Assembly (NCBI GenBank): GCA_951812925.1
Contig: OX638368.1
Span: forward strand, 149,406,492-149,470,491
DNA: 64,000 nucleotides
Direction: 5' to 3'
Source: Calliopum simillimum
Lineage: Eukaryota > Arthropoda > Insecta > Diptera > Lauxaniidae
Shown here: positions 59,301 through 64,000 of the stretch, piece by piece
How positions within the stretch are numbered: the first letter of the stretch is position 1
Layout: each line of letters begins with the position of its first letter
The notes under the pieces: generated by a model
Databases searched by the model: none
Told to the model about the DNA's origin: nothing
What the model saw: only the letters and a program-made list of their open reading frames with translations
Translations under genes and position numbers: made by a program

Positions 59301-60080
59301 TTACTTTTTTCTGTTTGACAACGTCCACAGTTATATGACAAGTTCTGAACATATTTCGCGACATAATTTTTTTGTTTGCGAAAATCGTACATTTTAAAAA
59401 CTTTTTTTAATCATTGTTCATTTTACAAATTTATTAACAACTTATTTCAAAGATATTTGCAAGGAAATATTCCGATTGAGACGTTGTGTGCAAGGACGCA
59501 CTAAGCCCATAAAAGACATTTTGAGATATTTTACAATAACACTACTCAACAAATGAGTAAAAATTTTTTCCCCAGGGAATGCCATTATTCATTTTATAAG
59601 TAAAATGGGCTGCTTATTCCGAAAATCACATTATTTTTTTTTTTATTTCGTGTTGTTTTCGGGATATCGGTAATTTTCAGTTTTTGGACCAAAAAAAAAA
59701 AGATAGTTTCATTTAAATACAAATATCTCAAGAACCAACGTATTATATGTCATGTTACAGATAATTAAATTACCTACAAGTAATATTCACATCACTTTTT
59801 GGTTGGTTTGTTAGTTTCGGCGAAATAAATTGATTTCCAAAAAAAAAAATTTTTTTTTTTCGAAAAAATTAACAAAAAATCAAAATCAACTGCAGATTTA
59901 TACAAGAAGAAATAACTTTTTAATAATTTTTTTTTCTTTTTTTGTATCATAGACTATATATTTGTGAAGAAAATAAGATACCACTTAAAAAATCGATGGA
60001 AAAATGCAAAAGTTGTATACAATTCATTGAAAAGTTACCAAAATGCGTTTTTCCCAATTTTTTTCGTTTTTTTGTAATAA

Positions 60081-60410
60081 ACTGTTCGATAATTAAAACT
60101 TTTTGTAAAACACATGAGAAAATCCAAAAAATTCTTGAAGTAGGCGTTAAAAAAAAAATACCCGTGTCTCGTCGTTTTTCTCCAGCACGTCAGATTTTTT
60201 TTTAATCGATTTTTGAAGTTCTTTAATCCACTGTACATGAAAAATACAAAAATAGCGCATTCTTGTGTTAAATCGATGAATTTAACTATATGATCCTTAC
60301 ATTTGAGGTGTATTATGTGTTCAGTAAACTTATGCAAAATATTACGAGAAATATTTTTGTGGGGAATTTTAACCCTCTGAGACCCTTACAAGTGGGTCAT
60401 TTTGACCCCC
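60081..60410. repeat. Dispersed repeat, partner of 36.9-37.2 kb
   Basis: TCGTCGTTTTTCTCCAGCAC and AATTTAACTATATGATCCTT are reverse complements of sequence at 37060-37190. CTTTTTGTAAAACACATGAG (60099) matches 36900 directly. The right edge AACCCTCTGAGACCC mirrors the left part of the other copy. Confidence 0.6.
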
Positions 60411-61919
60411 CAACATTTAGGACATATTTTCCATATTTTATTACCACATTTCGTGATCAACATATGTAGGAATTTAGGATAAATGCTTTACAAAAAGCAA
60501 TGGGTGCAAGAACGCCCTTAGTTGACTTAATAGTTCTGTGAAATAAATTAACAATAAATACTTAATCAAAGCAGCTACAGTGAGTGCTCGATAGTATTAA
60601 CTACAAATTTATTAAAATCTAAGCAAAATGGGTTAAAAGAAAACCAAAAGCAACAAAGAATTCAATACAACAGTGATGCAAATGCTTTATAATCATGAAA
60701 AATAGCGTCCCCAACATTTCGTTTCAAAATTAAAGAAAAAAGAACTGAAAGAGTTGCCACAGCGTCATCATCATCTTGATAAGCATGGGAGGCCACCACG
60801 ATGTTGCTTGACTCTTGATTTGTATTAAAGAAAAAATTAACGGACATTTCGGAAAAAAGTGGGTGGCGCGGTGAAAGTCAGCAAAGGCGTTGACTCTGCG
60901 ACGGCAGCTGACGGTTATATCGTTTTTTTACGCATAAATCGAATTTAAGCAAAAAATATTTCTTCTTTTATTCAGAAAAGGTTTTAACTTCTCTTTGCCT
61001 TGCAATCCTTTTCGTCCTTTCCATTGTTGTGTTTGTTTTTTCACTCTTTCAAGAATTTTGTGCAGTTGTAACATTAAACGCGAAACGTTGTTTTGGTTAC
61101 GCACGTCAGACCAACAAACGGCAAAGGATGTGCGTTTTGGGTGGGCGTGTCTGGGAGTTTGGGTACATATATGTATGTGTGTGTATTTGTGTTGATATAT
61201 TTCTTTATATCCTTTTGTTATTTGTTTGGGTTTATTTTAACAACAAGAAAGAATATTTATTTAGGTCGTCTTGCGTACGAATCACTTTGTCCGTATTTTT
61301 ATGGTTTATTTTTGTTTTTTCTTTCTATCTGTTTTATTTTGATTTAGTCACTTTCTCTTCCAAGAAAAGTGAAGAAAACGAAAATATTAAAAATCTTCAA
61401 AACAAACAAATATTAAGAACGAAGAAAAGCTGAAAGAACACAGGTGAAAGTAATCGAGTGATAAATCTGAGTTGAATTTTAAGTTTATTTGCAAAGAATC
61501 CTTTGTTAACTGAAAGGTAGACATTTGATTTAAATTTTTATGAAATTTTCTTTTCCGTATTTAAGTTAAAATCATATATCAGTTATAAGGCAATGTGGTC
61601 GGAGAGGTTAATACAACATTATTATATATCCTCTTAAGATCGTTAATTATAACTAGAGTTTGACTTGTGACCGAAATTCGACCATTTCGGCTTGACTTCA
61701 GAAAGACGATGCATCTGTAAAAAAAATTTCATTAGTAACCATGTCAGTGCGTTTTCTCTTTTGAGGCGTAGCACTGCTCACGTTAAAATAAAAAAACACA
61801 TGATGTTTTAAAAATTTTTTATGGTTTAATTTATTGCCATTTTCCATATAAAGTTGTTACCTCAGCCACTTAAAAAGAAACAGTTTTTAATATACTTTCT
61901 ATCTCCATACTGCATTTTA
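60411..61919. other. No gene recognised
   Basis: AT-rich. The 134-codon frame at 61029-61433 is dominated by Phe, Val, Tyr, Cys and Lys from T-rich and TATGTGTG sequence and has no motif, so it is not called. Confidence 0.4.
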
Positions 61920-62125
61920 TAAAAATTGATTCAGCGGCTTAGCCGCAAGATTTTTTTTTAAAGAGGCGTGGCACCGCCCACTCAAAAACATAAATGTCAT
62001 ATTATTGTTCCTCAGTGTTAACCTTAGCTCCGTATGAAATTTCATACAAATCGATGCAACAGTTTGGCCGCAAAACGTTTTTTTTTTTCAATTTAGAGGC
62101 GTGCCACCGTCTACTTTAAAAAAAT
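61920..62125 (+). repeat. Dispersed repeat units (AGAGGCGTGGCACCGCCCAC)
   Basis: Two units, AGAGGCGTGGCACCGCCCAC and AGAGGCGTGCCACCGTCTAC, are each preceded by TTCAGCGGCTTAGCCGCAA- or ACAGTTTGGCCGCAAAACG-like words. They resemble the 9.0-9.9 kb block. Confidence 0.5.
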
Positions 62126-62500
62126 TAAATGCACTGCTCTTCCTTACAACCTTTCCATCACAAAAATAAATCCAGAAAATATGTTGAGCTAAAGGCATGG
62201 AAACAGGGACTGAAGCGATTTCGTTTGCCTGTTTATATTAACATTTGTAAACAACCTGTTTGCACTACTATAGTAACATTGGAACATATAATAACAGGCC
62301 TTTCCAAATCGCACAAAGTGTTCTTCAAACCCACTGAAGTTCTTACAAACCAACTGACGTCATTTCAGAATCAACTCAGTTTCTCCCAAACCAAAAAATT
62401 GCAATTGGCTCAGGACAAAACTACCCGAATCCATTTCAAAGTTTTTAGAATTTTTTTAAATAATAAATCTGATATTAATTTTTGGAATGCAATTATTTTT

Positions 62501-62510
62501 TTTATTTATT
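62501..62510 (-). terminator. Poly(A) signals of the serine protease
   Basis: Two overlapping AATAAA hexamers on the minus strand lie about 25-30 bases after the TAA stop, a typical compact insect 3' end. Confidence 0.65.
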
Positions 62511-62532
62511 TATAAAGTTCTGATCTCACACC

Positions 62533-63431
62533 TTATATGCCAGAGTTGTTGTAAATCCAATCACGGAAATATGTGACACGTGAGAAAGCTGCTGGATAGC
62601 CTTTAGTGCAACCAGCTGAAGACCCATAAGAAGTGATTCCAATTTGTTGACCATTATAAACAGCGGGGCCACCGGAGTCGCCATTGCAGGTTGAGGTTCC
62701 AGCAGCAGTTGAAATGCAAATAGTACCACTATTGACCGACAGACTGCCGAAAGTTTTGGCACATTCAGCATTGGTGATGACAACAGCCTTAGCATAATTC
62801 AAACGGGCAGCAACACCAGATGCTAACGGACAAAAGTTAAAAAAGTAAGAGATTTGCTGTTAAACATAAAAAAAAAAATTACAGTCAGTTGTCTTTCCCC
62901 ATCCAGAAATAGTAACAGTATCGCCAGCGTAGTTTGAGTACGAATTTGATCTTGCTGGGAGTGGCACAGGCTGGATATTACTGCTGAGGGATACCGCTGA
63001 GATCTTGATTAATGCGACATCATTTGAAATAATGAGTGGGTTATATGCTGAGTGACGAGTAATTGCAGATGCTGCAAAAGGACGACTAGTACCTCCCGTA
63101 CGGTCAACACTACCCAAGTAAGCTGTTCCTCCAACTGAATTTCTATAAGCGGGAATAAATAATCTTAAGTCGTTAAGTAAATTCACATTACTTACCCATA
63201 GACACAATGAGCAGCAGTCAAAACGACTGTTGATGAAATCAAAGAACCACCACACCATGCACCATTGAGTGAAAGACCAACTTGATAGGGGAACTGACCA
63301 TTTGAAGCTAATTGGCCGCCAATAATGCGACCCTCACCTTCTTCGTTCAGAGGAATGTCCCTGAAAGGAACTGGTGTCTCGAATGCAGAGGCCGTAGCCA
63401 AAGCCAAAATGAAAATTGCGAGGAACTTCAT
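62533..63431 (-). CDS. Secreted chymotrypsin-like serine protease (S1 family, 3 exons)
   Basis: Exons 63196-63431, 62883-63142 and 62533-62822 join through GT-AG introns of 53 and 60 bases into 786 bp and 261 residues, normal for fly digestive S1 proteases. Residues 1-16 form a signal peptide. A short propeptide ends at Arg35, and the mature enzyme starts IIGG. The catalytic triad is His75 (LTAAHC), Asp120 (SNDVALIKI) and Ser215 (CNGDSGGP). Six cysteines fit the three standard disulfides. The S1-pocket position 189 (chymotrypsin numbering) is Ser, with Gly at 216, so chymotrypsin-like rather than trypsin-like cleavage is expected. It is probably secreted into the midgut lumen for protein digestion, which is inference from family and architecture. 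No other family member lies in the window. Confidence 0.95.
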
Positions 63432-63461
63432 GGTGATCAATTGAAAAGTGTAGACCAAACT

Positions 63462-63496
63462 ACTGAAGCTCAATGGGAATGCAAGCGTTTTTATAG
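63462..63496 (-). promoter_or_regulatory. Core promoter of the serine protease (TATA plus initiator)
   Basis: On the minus strand CTATAAAAA lies at 63488-63496, and an arthropod initiator TTCAGT at 63462-63467 with its A at 63464. The first T of TATAAA is 31 bases upstream of that A, the canonical spacing. The 5' UTR would be 33 bases. A TATA-Inr promoter suits a strongly expressed, tissue-restricted digestive enzyme. Confidence 0.8.
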
Positions 63497-63789
63497 TTGT
63501 AGAAAGAAATTCATTTGACACAAACAATTCAAAGCTATCAGCATTATCAATTAAGTTTGTAGGCTTATATAGATAAAAACATAATGGATTTATTTTTTGT
63601 TACTTTGTAATTCTTAAACTTCTTTTGCTATAAAATTTTTGTCTATTTGAATTTTATTTAACGACTGCAAAAGTAAAGGTTTGTGCCTAAAATTTTAATG
63701 CTTGATTTTAAAAATTGCAGTAAGATCCATATTTTATTGAAATTATGGGTCCAAAATTGATTAGTAAGACACACTAGTTCAAAGAGGTG

Positions 63790-64000
63790 TATTTTTATGA
63801 ATTATATCAAACGAGCTCGGCATATGTTTGTTTTTGTTTTTATGTCCTACACCCAGGGTATATTCACTTTGTCCTTCCGTTTGTGACGCAGAGAAGGAGG
63901 CGTGGAAGGTATGGAAAAGTGTGTATATATTTGTGATCAGTGTCAGCTTTTTAGTCGATATAGCCATGTTCGTCTGTCTATCCGTCTGGCTGGCTGGCTG
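63790..64000 (-). repeat. End of a DINE-like repeat, cut by window edge
   Basis: CTACACCCAGGGTATATTCA, GTCCTTCCGTTTGTGACGCA and ATATAGCCATGTTCGTCTGT then CTGGCTGGCTGGCTG are the reverse complement of the terminal core at 54440-54610. The unit array would lie beyond the window. Confidence 0.7.

Noticed and set aside
61029..61433. 134-codon open frame on the plus strand
   Set aside because: Composition follows T-rich and TATGTGTG sequence; no motif, splice context or family resemblance.
62129..62515. 128-codon open frame downstream of the protease
   Set aside because: It overlaps the protease poly(A) region on the other strand, has no recognisable motif and ends in AT-rich low-information sequence. 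It cannot be excluded without RNA data.
63312..63518. Plus-strand frame at the protease start
   Set aside because: It lies antisense to protease exon 1 and its promoter.

Overview
The window is strongly AT-rich eukaryotic nuclear DNA. Split genes with GT-AG introns, a fly-style start context, a calnexin like the fly Cnx99A protein, a midgut-type secreted serine protease, and very dense small transposons all point to a brachyceran fly. The dispersed repeat types suggest an acalyptrate fly, perhaps Tephritidae, but that is inference. No bacterial features (operons, CRISPR, insertion sequences) are present.

I can support only two host protein-coding genes, both on the minus strand. The first is calnexin, with 12 coding exons between 11360 and 22156. 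It encodes 669 residues if every exon is joined. Exons 9 and 10 look like duplicated versions of the same transmembrane exon and are probably used alternatively. The second is a three-exon chymotrypsin-like protease at 62533-63431, with a well-placed TATA box, initiator and poly(A) signal. The two genes have no evident functional link.

The rest is mainly transposon-derived. Reading left to right: a ~0.95 kb inverted repeat (1-955); a 1.66 kb fold-back with tRNA-like Pol III boxes (3384-5045); a TA-flanked MITE (6168-6558); a ~1.9 kb inverted repeat (6590-8470); and a dispersed repeat (9040-9965). Calnexin follows. Its introns hold an R1-clade-like LINE fragment, a hairpin MITE, a TA-flanked MITE, a jockey-like LINE fragment and a TTAA-flanked MITE.

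Next come an RTE-type LINE inserted into a terminal-inverted-repeat element (22683-24922), several more long inverted repeats (27.4-28.9, 29.9-31.1, 35.2-36.2 kb), DINE/mini-me-like repeats, a LINE scrap (39.7-40.1 kb) and small MITEs. A decayed Harbinger transposon (46.46 to ~50.9 kb) has been hit by two separate hAT-type insertions, each with a perfect 8-bp target duplication. The right part has another inverted repeat (51.0-51.9 kb), a long DINE-like array (52.5-54.6 kb), a TA-flanked MITE (56.0-56.9 kb), paired repeats (58.6-60.4 kb), the protease gene and a DINE-like end running off the window.

The strongest candidates for follow-up are the duplicated calnexin transmembrane exon, the datable transposon nesting in the Harbinger copy, and the unusual density of 0.9-1.9 kb inverted repeats, which could form long hairpin RNAs if transcribed. 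All boundaries were read by eye.
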